Of a stretch of 64,000 bases of DNA, positions 8,569 through 15,559 are shown in pieces (the stretch's first letter is position 1; each line of letters opens with the position of its first letter). A model generated the notes under the pieces. The model did no database searches. It was not told the origin of the DNA and worked only from the letters and a program-made list of their open reading frames with translations. The stretch is from assembly GCA_905181945.1 (NCBI GenBank), contig CAJIZZ010000007.1, positions 1 through 64,000 on the forward strand, read 5' to 3'. Origin of the DNA: an uncultured Porticoccus sp. GTDB taxonomy: Bacteria; Pseudomonadota; Gammaproteobacteria; Pseudomonadales; Porticoccaceae. A program made the translations under genes and the position numbers.

Positions 8569-9222
8569 ATGACAGATTTTCGTACAAAGATTGCCGTACT
8601 AGATTATGGTATGGGGAACCTTCATTCTGTTTCTAAAGCTTTGGAGTATATAGCTCCTCGAGCGGAAGTGATTGTGACGGAAGATCCTGTAGAAATTGAT
8701 AGTGCTGATCGCTTAGTTTTCCCTGGCGTAGGCGCCATGCGCGACTGCATGTTAAATATTCGGCGTCTTGGGTTTGACAAGCTAATACTCAAAGCGATAA
8801 CTGAAAAGCCAGTTTTGGGTATTTGTCTGGGAATGCAGGCATTGCTGGGGCATAGCGAAGAAAATAATGGAGTTGAGTGTCTGGATGTCTTTTCGGGCAG
8901 CTCTAAGTTCTTCGGCCATAATATGCGTGATACCAGTGGAGAAAAGCTAAAAGTACCCCATATGGGCTGGAATCGTGTTCACCAAGAAATGGACCACCCT
9001 ATGTGGCAAGGTATTGAGCAAGATGCGCGTTTTTACTTCGTGCATAGTTATTTTGTCGAGAATAACTTTACAGAAATTGTAGCTGGAACCACTGATTATG
9101 CATTTAAATTTGCAGCAGCACTCACGACAAAAAATTTATTTGCTGTGCAGTTTCATCCGGAAAAAAGTCATTCGTCTGGGTTGCAGTTGCTCGAGAATTT
9201 TGTGACCTGGAAGGGTATCTGA
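8569..9222 (+). CDS. hisH: Imidazole glycerol phosphate synthase, glutaminase subunit
   Basis: Class I glutamine amidotransferase of 217 residues that supplies ammonia to HisF. The nucleophile is the Cys in PVLGICLGMQALLG (about residue 85), and the His-Glu of the triad is in FAVQFHPEKSH near residue 200. The oxyanion-strand motif around PGVGA is also present. AAGGGAT lies directly before the ATG. hisA follows after 115 bases. HisH is only useful with HisF, which is not encoded in this window and so must lie elsewhere. Confidence 0.96.
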   Translation: MTDFRTKIAVLDYGMGNLHSVSKALEYIAPRAEVIVTEDPVEIDSADRLVFPGVGAMRDCMLNIRRLGFDKLILKAITEKPVLGICLGMQALLGHSEENNGVECLDVFSGSSKFFGHNMRDTSGEKLKVPHMGWNRVHQEMDHPMWQGIEQDARFYFVHSYFVENNFTEIVAGTTDYAFKFAAALTTKNLFAVQFHPEKSHSSGLQLLENFVTWKGI

Positions 9223-9337
9223 GGACCTCAAAGAGCACTTATTTTTTTATATGAGTCAGAATATTTTGCTGAGCATGTGTGCACCAAGGCATGCATATAT
9301 TTTGTGTGGTGTGTAGTTAACCTATAGGAATAAATTT

Positions 9338-10078
9338 TTGCTAATTATACCGGCTATTGATTTAAAAGACGGACAGTGTGTGCGCTTAAGGCAGGGTCGC
9401 ATGGAGGACTCTACAGTATTTGATGGAAATCCTGTAGATATAGCGGGACGCTGGGTTGATGCTGGAGCTCGCCGATTGCATTTGGTTGATCTAAACGGTG
9501 CTTTTGCCGGCAAGCCGGTAAATAGTGACGTAGTTGCTGCTATCTCTCAAGCATATCCTGAACTACCTATTCAGATTGGTGGTGGTATCCGTAGCGGCGA
9601 TATTATCGAGACCTATCTTGCCGCAGGCGTGATGCATGTAATCATAGGGACCAAGGCTGTAAAAGATCCGAGTTTCGTGACAGACATGTGTAAGCAATTT
9701 CCTGGTCATATTATTGTTGGTATTGATGCAAAAAAAGGTCTCGTAGCAACTGATGGCTGGGCTGAAGTGACAGATGTTAAAGCTACAGACTTGGCTAAAA
9801 GATTTGAGCATGATGGCGTTAGCGCCATTGTTTATACTGATATTGATCGCGATGGAATGATGCAGGGCGTTAATGTTGAAGCTACTGTATTAATGGCAAA
9901 GGCCTCTTCTATTCCCGTTATTGCCTCAGGTGGAATCACTAATATGGAAGACATTGTGGCGCTCAATGGCGTGGTTAAGCCTGGTATTTACGGTGCTATT
10001 ACCGGAAGGGCAATCTATGAAGGAACTTTAGATGTTGCCGCCGCCCAAGATTTATGTGATCGGCAATCAGTCAAGTAG
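9338..10078 (+). CDS. hisA: ProFAR isomerase (phosphoribosylformimino-5-aminoimidazole carboxamide ribotide isomerase)
   Basis: A 246-residue TIM-barrel enzyme of histidine synthesis that performs the Amadori rearrangement of ProFAR to PRFAR. The first strand [18 protein letters not shown] carries the catalytic Asp near residue 8, and the second acid is in [12 protein letters not shown] (about 130). Phosphate loops QIGGGIRSG and [12 protein letters not shown] are intact. The start is TTG at 9338, since no ATG is available at the family N-terminus and ATAGGAA lies eight bases before it. It ends 32 bases before the convergent argF; hisF, normally next, is absent. Confidence 0.96.
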   Translation: MLIIPAIDLKDGQCVRLRQGRMEDSTVFDGNPVDIAGRWVDAGARRLHLVDLNGAFAGKPVNSDVVAAISQAYPELPIQIGGGIRSGDIIETYLAAGVMHVIIGTKAVKDPSFVTDMCKQFPGHIIVGIDAKKGLVATDGWAEVTDVKATDLAKRFEHDGVSAIVYTDIDRDGMMQGVNVEATVLMAKASSIPVIASGGITNMEDIVALNGVVKPGIYGAITGRAIYEGTLDVAAAQDLCDRQSVK

Positions 10079-10109
10079 GAATCTAGCACTGTTGGCTGAC
10101 AGGTTTTAT

Positions 10110-11012
10110 CTATTTAAGAAGCAATTCTATCAAGGCCTTCTGTGAGTGAAGTCTGTTTTCAGCCTCACTCCATACTACAGACCACTGAGACTCCATGATG
10201 GTCTCGCTTATTTCTAGCCCGCGATATGCAGGAAGGCAATGCATAAACAAAGCGTCAGCGGCAGCTAAACCCATTGCCGCTTCGTTCACCTGAAACCCAG
10301 AAAAAGCTTTTTTTCGTAGCTCACTTTCTGATTCTTGCCCCATAGAAGCCCAGGCATCAGTTGCCACTAAGTTGGCTCCAGAGATGGCTACAGTTGGATC
10401 ACGCACTAATGTGACGTGACTACTTAATTGATTGAGCAGTGTGGAGCAGGGTTCGAATCCTTTTGGACAGGCAATCAGAAGTTCAAAGTCAAGCATTTCT
10501 GCTGCATGCATATAGGATTGACACATGTTATTACCATCCCCCACCCAAACGACTCGTTTCCCTTGAATGCTACCTCTGTGCTCAATATATGTTTGCATAT
10601 CTGCAAGCAGCTGACATGGATGATGATCATCGGTTAGAGCATTAATCACAGGGACTGAGGAGTACGCTGCAAAATTTTCAATTGATTGCTGGCTGAATGT
10701 CCTCATCATGACGATGTCTACCATGCTTGAGATTACTCTTGCCGAATCTTCTATGGGTTCGCCGCGGCCAAGTTGCGTATCGTTAGGGGAGAGAAAAAGT
10801 GCATTGCCACCTAGTTGAGCCATGCCTGTTTCAAAAGACACCCTAGTTCGTGTCGAAGATTTTTCAAAGATCATCGCCATAACCTTGCCTATGAAAGGCT
10901 GATAGATAACCCCTTTATGTTGCGCTTGCTTGAGTTCAGCGGCTCTCTCTAAAAGTTTTTTAAATTCTTTTTTTGATAAATCTTTGAGTGTTAAAAAATG
11001 TCTAGGTGTCAT
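10110..11012 (-). CDS. argF: Ornithine carbamoyltransferase
   Basis: Joins ornithine and carbamoyl phosphate to citrulline in arginine synthesis. The 300-residue sequence has the carbamoyl-phosphate site [10 protein letters not shown] (about 51-60), the [11 protein letters not shown] segment (about 128), and the ornithine-site cysteine in MHCLPAYRG (about 265). It follows argD after 7 bases on the same strand, so argD-argF is one operon; it converges with hisA. Residues and length agree with the anabolic type. Confidence 0.97.
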   Translation of the reverse strand: MTPRHFLTLKDLSKKEFKKLLERAAELKQAQHKGVIYQPFIGKVMAMIFEKSSTRTRVSFETGMAQLGGNALFLSPNDTQLGRGEPIEDSARVISSMVDIVMMRTFSQQSIENFAAYSSVPVINALTDDHHPCQLLADMQTYIEHRGSIQGKRVVWVGDGNNMCQSYMHAAEMLDFELLIACPKGFEPCSTLLNQLSSHVTLVRDPTVAISGANLVATDAWASMGQESESELRKKAFSGFQVNEAAMGLAAADALFMHCLPAYRGLEISETIMESQWSVVWSEAENRLHSQKALIELLLK

Positions 11013-11019
11013 TTCTCTA

Positions 11020-12189
11020 TTATCCTTGTTCGATCACATCAGTGAGAATATTGACTAAAAGTTCAGTTTGTTCATTCGTGATATTAAGAGGGGGAAGTAG
11101 TCGAATGACTGATCCAGCGGTAACGTTAATTAACAGTCCCTGCTCGGCTGCACTATCAACTAAATCTTTGCAAGGAAAGTCGAGCTGAACCCCAATCATG
11201 AGACCTTGGCCCCGTATATCGATCAATTTCGAGCAATTTAAAAGCTTGTGTTGAAGTTGCTCCTTGATATAGTTTCCTTGCTCTTTAGCCCTTGAGCAAA
11301 GCTCTTCATTGATGATGGTTTCTACAGTAGCAAGCGCCGCAGCGCATGCTAATGGATTTCCGCCAAAGGTGGATCCATGACTACCAGGATGCATTAAATC
11401 AGCTGCTTTTTTACCGGCAAGACAGGCCCCAATAGGGACACCGTTGGCCAAGCCCTTGGCTGTAGTTACAATATCGGGAAGAAGGTTATATTGCTGGTAG
11501 TTAAAATAAGACCCGGTACGGCCGTTACCTGCCTGAATTTCATCTACTATCATCAACCAGTCATGTTCATCGCAAATTTGACGTATTTGCGGCAGATAGT
11601 CTGCATCAGGAACTATAACTCCCCCTTCGCCTTGTATTGGCTCAACTAGAATCGCGACTATATTCTTGTTATTTTTAGCAATTGCATTGATTGCATCAAT
11701 ATTATTGTAGGGAGCCCGAATAAATCCCTCTAGCAGCGGCCCAAACCCAGTTTGGTAGCTTTTGCTCCCCGTAGCTGACAATGTCGCTAATGTTCTACCA
11801 TGAAAAGAATTTTCCATCACAATAATAGTGGGTGCAGAAATATTTTTTCCACTTCCAAATAATCTTGCCAGCTTGATCGCAGCCTCGTTAGCTTCAGCCC
11901 CAGAGTTGCTAAAGAATAATTTCTCCATACCAGAGATAGCTCTTAGTTTTTCTGCTAGCCGCTCTTGTGTCTGAATGTTGTAGAGATTAGAGCAGTGGAT
12001 AATAGATGCAGCTTGAGTCGATATAGCTTCTGTCACGGCAGAGTGTGCATGCCCTAGGCCACAAACCGCAATCCCTGATAGCGCATCTAGATACCGCTTG
12101 CCGAGATCATCCCATACCCAGGAACCTTCGCCTTTGCACAGGGTAAGTTTTCTTGTACCGTAATTATTCATTAATGCACTGCTGGTCAT
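11020..12189 (-). CDS. argD: Acetylornithine aminotransferase
   Basis: A 389-residue PLP enzyme of class III that makes N-acetylornithine from the semialdehyde and glutamate; related enzymes also serve the succinyl-DAP step. The PLP-lysine is in [14 protein letters not shown] (about residue 240), the cofactor Asp in [14 protein letters not shown], and the phosphate-binding [13 protein letters not shown] lies near 95. The start ATG at 12189 matches the family N-terminus; its ribosome site is weak. dapC, present at 39-40 kb, makes a double role in lysine synthesis less necessary. Confidence 0.95.
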   Translation of the reverse strand: MTSSALMNNYGTRKLTLCKGEGSWVWDDLGKRYLDALSGIAVCGLGHAHSAVTEAISTQAASIIHCSNLYNIQTQERLAEKLRAISGMEKLFFSNSGAEANEAAIKLARLFGSGKNISAPTIIVMENSFHGRTLATLSATGSKSYQTGFGPLLEGFIRAPYNNIDAINAIAKNNKNIVAILVEPIQGEGGVIVPDADYLPQIRQICDEHDWLMIVDEIQAGNGRTGSYFNYQQYNLLPDIVTTAKGLANGVPIGACLAGKKAADLMHPGSHGSTFGGNPLACAAALATVETIINEELCSRAKEQGNYIKEQLQHKLLNCSKLIDIRGQGLMIGVQLDFPCKDLVDSAAEQGLLINVTAGSVIRLLPPLNITNEQTELLVNILTDVIEQG

Positions 12190-12249
12190 ACTTGTTACTC
12201 TGCTATCTATGAGAAATAAGGATTAAGCCGCTGCGCTAACTTAAGAACG

Positions 12250-12271
12250 AAAAAAGGCAGCTGCTGCTGCC
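12250..12271 (-). terminator. Rho-independent terminator after the PepSY gene
   Basis: On the minus strand GGCAGC-AGCA-GCTGCC forms a six-pair GC-rich stem with a four-base loop followed by six Ts. It lies 56 bases beyond the stop of the PepSY gene and before argD on the same strand, so it should end the porin/FMN/PepSY transcript. Confidence 0.85.
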
Positions 12272-12326
12272 CACAATCAGAATACTATAAGGATTTTCTT
12301 GAATTGGCAATGGCTAGAAGGACTGA

Positions 12327-13094
12327 TTAATAGTCCTCTTTCGGGGGCTTAATTTTCACCTTGCGGCGCCCAAGCCAAGACCATAGGCCCGTTATAGCTA
12401 AAAAGCAGGTTAACAAACCAATAAAGTCGAAAAATAGAACACCTATGTTGCCAAAAAAACGTCCACTATGTAAATCTAAAATAAGCGTCTCTAGAGAAAT
12501 GCCAGGTAGTTGCGAGTCTTGATTGAGTTTCAGTCTAATCTCTGACGGGAGAGATCTTGATGTTTGCCACTGTTTAATTTCAGTCTTGCTAGGCAGAATC
12601 TCAAGTGTTTCAAGATCTAACGATAATATTTGTGAATTAGATTTGATGAAGGTTGTATTATAAAAGTATCCGAGATTGGTTGTGTCTTTAGGTAAGCCGT
12701 TTGACAGATTAATTTTTTCTACAAGCTCTCCACTAGAGGTAAGGATAACTAGCTCATCAGTACATAACGCTAATAAAAATTCAGGCGTTACCACACCACT
12801 AAGAAGGGGAGGGTTGCAGCTAGCAACAGGCTCAGTATCCAGAAATAATGTCCTCTCCCCAGGATGATGTAACCATTTTTCGCCAACTAAAAAACCTGAC
12901 AACGAGGCTGTTTCAAACCCATACCAATCAAGCAGCCATGCTGAGCTTAAGATTTTTTTATTGAGCCCTGCAGCTGGCGAATGATTTAACAATACCCCTG
13001 TGATAGCGAGAAGAACTAGCATTAGCGTTACCGATAAGCCAACTCGTCGATGCCACCGCAGGTTAAAAGAAATATTTTTTGGTTTACTTTGCAT
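12327..13094 (-). CDS. PepSY-associated transmembrane protein
   Basis: About 255 residues. An N-terminal RWHRRVGLSVTLMLVLLAITGVLLNH segment and a C-terminal FFDFIGLLTCFLAITGLWSWLGRR segment are membrane helices that frame a periplasmic part of about 170 residues; this layout and the helix patterns are those of PepSY-TM proteins. Such proteins often sit beside flavin-binding or TonB-dependent iron genes and some act as metal or siderophore reductases in the inner membrane. Conserved His residues in RWHRR and LLNHS could bind haem, but this is inference. ATG at 13094; a TTG at 13097 has slightly better ribosome-site spacing (AGGAAG). Last gene of the porin/FMN/PepSY unit. Confidence 0.72.
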   Translation of the reverse strand: MQSKPKNISFNLRWHRRVGLSVTLMLVLLAITGVLLNHSPAAGLNKKILSSAWLLDWYGFETASLSGFLVGEKWLHHPGERTLFLDTEPVASCNPPLLSGVVTPEFLLALCTDELVILTSSGELVEKINLSNGLPKDTTNLGYFYNTTFIKSNSQILSLDLETLEILPSKTEIKQWQTSRSLPSEIRLKLNQDSQLPGISLETLILDLHSGRFFGNIGVLFFDFIGLLTCFLAITGLWSWLGRRKVKIKPPKEDY

Positions 13095-13137
13095 CAAGTA
13101 GGGACTTCCTATGGTGGGGTATGGGTATTTCTTATCG

Positions 13138-13710
13138 TTATTTCTTTAGGGTCAATACTTGTTGATGGTAAAAGAGGGCAAGTCTAGCCGTCTTGTTGAG
13201 CGCCCTAACCGATAATGTTGCCCCTGTAATACCATCGATATATTGGTCTAATTTATAATCAGTCGTCATTTTTACATTCTTATACTGATTCGTAAATGAT
13301 GGATAGCGGACTTCCCATCCGCGTGTTTCTCTAAAAGCTAAAACCTTCACATGCTGTATGTGAAAATTCTCCAGAGTGCCGTTTACCAAGATACCAATAG
13401 TGATGGGCTTCTCTTTTCCAATTTCCTCTAATATCCAAGCAGTTTTTTCGCCTTCCTGATAGTACCTAACACGCATTCCTCTGACATTGCGACCAAGAAT
13501 GTCACTTGATTGCTTTTTTAGCTCCGGAGTCAGCCAAAGTGATTTAGCTTCAAGTATTGGCGAGTTGAAATTTTCAGATAAAAAATCAGGGGTCGTTTGA
13601 TAGGTTTTACTGTATACATTGCTTGAGATCAAAGCGGAGAGGACCATATGTAGAAAAAAGAAAGCTACATATGTAGCTTTCTTTTGAGTACCCTTTTTTT
13701 TGAGGGACAA
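13138..13710 (-). CDS. Exported FMN-binding domain protein
   Basis: The C-terminal half (VNGTLENFHIQHVKVLAFRETRGWEV, then DGITGATLS near the end) is an FMN_bind domain. The TGAT(L)S motif is the ApbE flavinylation signature seen in NqrC and RnfG, where FMN is attached to the Thr. The N-terminus KKATYVAFFFLHMVLSALISSNVYS is a typical signal peptide, giving a periplasmic flavoprotein. The start is uncertain: TTG at 13710 gives a normal signal peptide, whereas ATG at 13767, preceded by AAGGG, would overlap the porin end by 26 bases and lengthen the leader. A 30-nt palindrome lies inside the signal-peptide codons. A role passing electrons with the PepSY protein is inferred. Confidence 0.75.
   Translation of the reverse strand: MSLKKKGTQKKATYVAFFFLHMVLSALISSNVYSKTYQTTPDFLSENFNSPILEAKSLWLTPELKKQSSDILGRNVRGMRVRYYQEGEKTAWILEEIGKEKPITIGILVNGTLENFHIQHVKVLAFRETRGWEVRYPSFTNQYKNVKMTTDYKLDQYIDGITGATLSVRALNKTARLALFYHQQVLTLKK
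13654..13685 (-). terminator. Perfect 30-nt palindrome with T-run; likely terminator or attenuator after porin
   Basis: AAAAGAAAGCTACAT is followed directly by its exact reverse complement (centre between 13670 and 13671), and on the minus strand six Ts follow. It lies 57 bases past the porin stop and should reduce transcription into the FMN-binding and PepSY genes, but it also falls inside the 5' coding part of the FMN-binding gene. Translation through it could relieve termination. Confidence 0.7.
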
Positions 13711-13741
13711 CAGGCCTACAACTTTAGAGATAATATTAATT

Positions 13742-14962
13742 TTAGAAACTCCAGCCAACGCCAACATTATAACCCTTGTATTCTGCCCCGCTGTCATTGT
13801 TTTGATCAAAGTAGTCTACTTTAAGCACGACTTGCTCATGTATCCAGTAATTGAAACCAAGATCAGCTTGTTTTTTCTCTGATCTCTGGTTGCCGCCAGC
13901 AGTATTATCATACTGGTTGAAGCGAGCAAAGACTCCTAGCTTGTCAGTGATTTGGTAAGATGGCTCAACATACCAACCTTCTTGTTCATCTGCGCCCGCT
14001 TGGATGATTTCGATATCGCTATCGAGATCCCAGTGAGCATATAGCGCCCTAAAACCGAATGGACCGTTTTTATACGCCACATGCGCTTCAATTAGGAGGG
14101 CGCTAATACCTTCTTTTCCAGATAGCTTTTCACCCTGCCAGATATCCCCTTGATGCTGAACGGTGGTTGCTAACTCAAGACCTGGTGCACCGGTGTATTT
14201 TAGACGAGCTGTATATGCAAGATCATCACCTTTGGCTTTGCTGACCTTCTGACGACCATCGCGAATTTTATAGTTGCCAGCACTCGGACTGATATACAGG
14301 CCCGAATGAGCGCCCGCATCATAGCTAAGGCCTTCACTGATTTCGCCGCTGAACATTGCACCACCTTCCCACCATGTAGACGGGATAATATTTTTCTCGA
14401 TAGGGTTGCGCTCTGTACCATAGAAAGTTTCAGGCTCATGTGTTTCGTTGAGCATGCCAACAGGTATCAAGAATACACCTGCCTTGGCCCTATGGTTGTC
14501 AGCGTAGTCGTATTCGACATAAGCCTGTTCTACCTCAACTTCACCAGACTGTCCTTCACCAGCAACACTGTGTTCGATCTCAAATTCTGAAAAAAATCTT
14601 AACTTATCGTTGTATTGATGGCCTGCAAATAATACAAATCTATGGAGGTCAAACTCATTTTTTGAGTCTGCTGAGTTGTCAGAGCTATGATTATTGTAAT
14701 GAAGCTCGCCATAGCCACCTATACTTGTCTTGCTGGCCCACTCAGCTAGCTTTGCTGCTGGACCTGATGTGACTTCTTCTACAGCAACAAATGCAGATTC
14801 AGTTTTGGCGTCATTCTCAGACAGACCTTTTTTTAAGCTATTTATTTCTGCTTGTTGTTTTTGGATCAGCTCCCACATTTCATCCAAACTGGGTCTTGAG
14901 TTAGCCTCTGCTGAAAGAACAGCAAATAAAACTAGTCCGACTGTCATTATGCCTCGCAACAT
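13742..14962 (-). CDS. Outer-membrane porin, OprO/OprP-like with N-terminal coiled coil
   Basis: A 406-residue beta-barrel protein. Residues 1-21 are a signal peptide (GIMTVGLVLFAVLSAEA), followed by a short coiled coil (MWELIQKQQAEINSLKKGLSEN). The remainder is alternating beta-strand sequence (GGYGELHYN, FFSEFEIEHS, KAGVFLIPVGMLNETHEP) and ends in GVGWSF with the terminal Phe that BamA recognises. The VFLIPVGMLNETHEP stretch resembles the phosphate/pyrophosphate-selective porin family. ATG at 14962 has AGGAGG four bases upstream, clearly better than an in-frame TTG at 14983. It diverges from the receptor genes across a spacer with Fur-like sites, so a metal role is likely; the solute is unknown. 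Confidence 0.8.
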   Translation of the reverse strand: MLRGIMTVGLVLFAVLSAEANSRPSLDEMWELIQKQQAEINSLKKGLSENDAKTESAFVAVEEVTSGPAAKLAEWASKTSIGGYGELHYNNHSSDNSADSKNEFDLHRFVLFAGHQYNDKLRFFSEFEIEHSVAGEGQSGEVEVEQAYVEYDYADNHRAKAGVFLIPVGMLNETHEPETFYGTERNPIEKNIIPSTWWEGGAMFSGEISEGLSYDAGAHSGLYISPSAGNYKIRDGRQKVSKAKGDDLAYTARLKYTGAPGLELATTVQHQGDIWQGEKLSGKEGISALLIEAHVAYKNGPFGFRALYAHWDLDSDIEIIQAGADEQEGWYVEPSYQITDKLGVFARFNQYDNTAGGNQRSEKKQADLGFNYWIHEQVVLKVDYFDQNNDSGAEYKGYNVGVGWSF

Positions 14963-15050
14963 AGATCCTCCTTTTTTAATCAATTTTTATGTTAAGTGAG
15001 AGAAGTAGAGTTGGCGCAAGTAAAGAATCGCATAAACTGTATCGCCATTT

Positions 15051-15101
15051 TGATAATCATAACCTATCTAAATGCAAATGAGAACAGTTATCATTATCAT
15101 T
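15051..15101. promoter_or_regulatory. Fur-family operator region between porin and receptor operon
   Basis: AATGAGAACAGTTATCATT at 15077-15095 is a 19-base inverted repeat with one mismatch per nine-base arm, matching the Fur 7-1-7 pattern (TGAtAAt-N-aTTATCA) in most positions. It overlaps a run TTATCATTATCATTG on one side, and a second half-type site TGATAATCAT is at 15051-15060. Both flanking transcription units encode envelope metal-uptake-like proteins, so control by Fur or a related repressor such as Zur is likely. Confidence 0.65.
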
Positions 15102-15212
15102 GTTCATTAAAAAAATAATATGGATTTTTGGCTTGTATTTTTTCTTGAAGAGGTAGCGGTATTGCTATAGCATGCAGTCCCTTCATGGTACAAGTGAATT
15201 AGTTAAGTCGTC

Positions 15213-15494
15213 ATGATAAGTAAGAAAATTTTATTATTAGCTGCATTTTTTTTTAGTTTTTCTTTTAATGTTCATTCAAGTACAGCGCACAGTATTGAGC
15301 ATTTTGGTTATGATCATAGCGGTTCCGCTGAATGCCAAGATTGCAACCTAAGACAACAAACAGCCAAGCTACTTAATCCTCTAGAATTTTCTGATTTTAG
15401 CCTATTAGTTTTTTCAGCCCCCAAAAGTGATATCTACGAAGACAGTCAAATTTTTCGCAGACTATTGCTGACAAAGCAACCCCAAGCCCCATAA
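15213..15494 (+). CDS. Small secreted Cys/His protein upstream of receptor gene
   Basis: A 93-residue protein with a signal peptide of about 22 residues (KKILLLAAFFFSFSFNVHSS). The mature part begins HSIEHFGYDHSGSAECQDC, that is, three His then a CxxC pair, suited to binding a thiophilic metal such as Zn. I do not recognise the family with certainty; small His/CxxC proteins of DUF2946/DUF2607 type often precede ZnuD-like receptors. It lies 65 bases before the receptor gene on the same strand and probably shares its promoter. A periplasmic metal-handling role is inference. Confidence 0.6.
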   Translation: MISKKILLLAAFFFSFSFNVHSSTAHSIEHFGYDHSGSAECQDCNLRQQTAKLLNPLEFSDFSLLVFSAPKSDIYEDSQIFRRLLLTKQPQAP

Positions 15495-15559
15495 GCAATT
15501 CCTAGAAGTAAAACTTAGTTTAATTATTTTTTAGCTAAATTCTTTATAGGAATATTACT

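Noticed and set aside
10081..10112. CTGT...ACAG hairpin between convergent hisA and argF
   Set aside because: Stem of four pairs only, too weak to call a terminator.
12676..12867. 63-codon plus ORF opposite the PepSY gene
   Set aside because: Shadow; no ribosome site.
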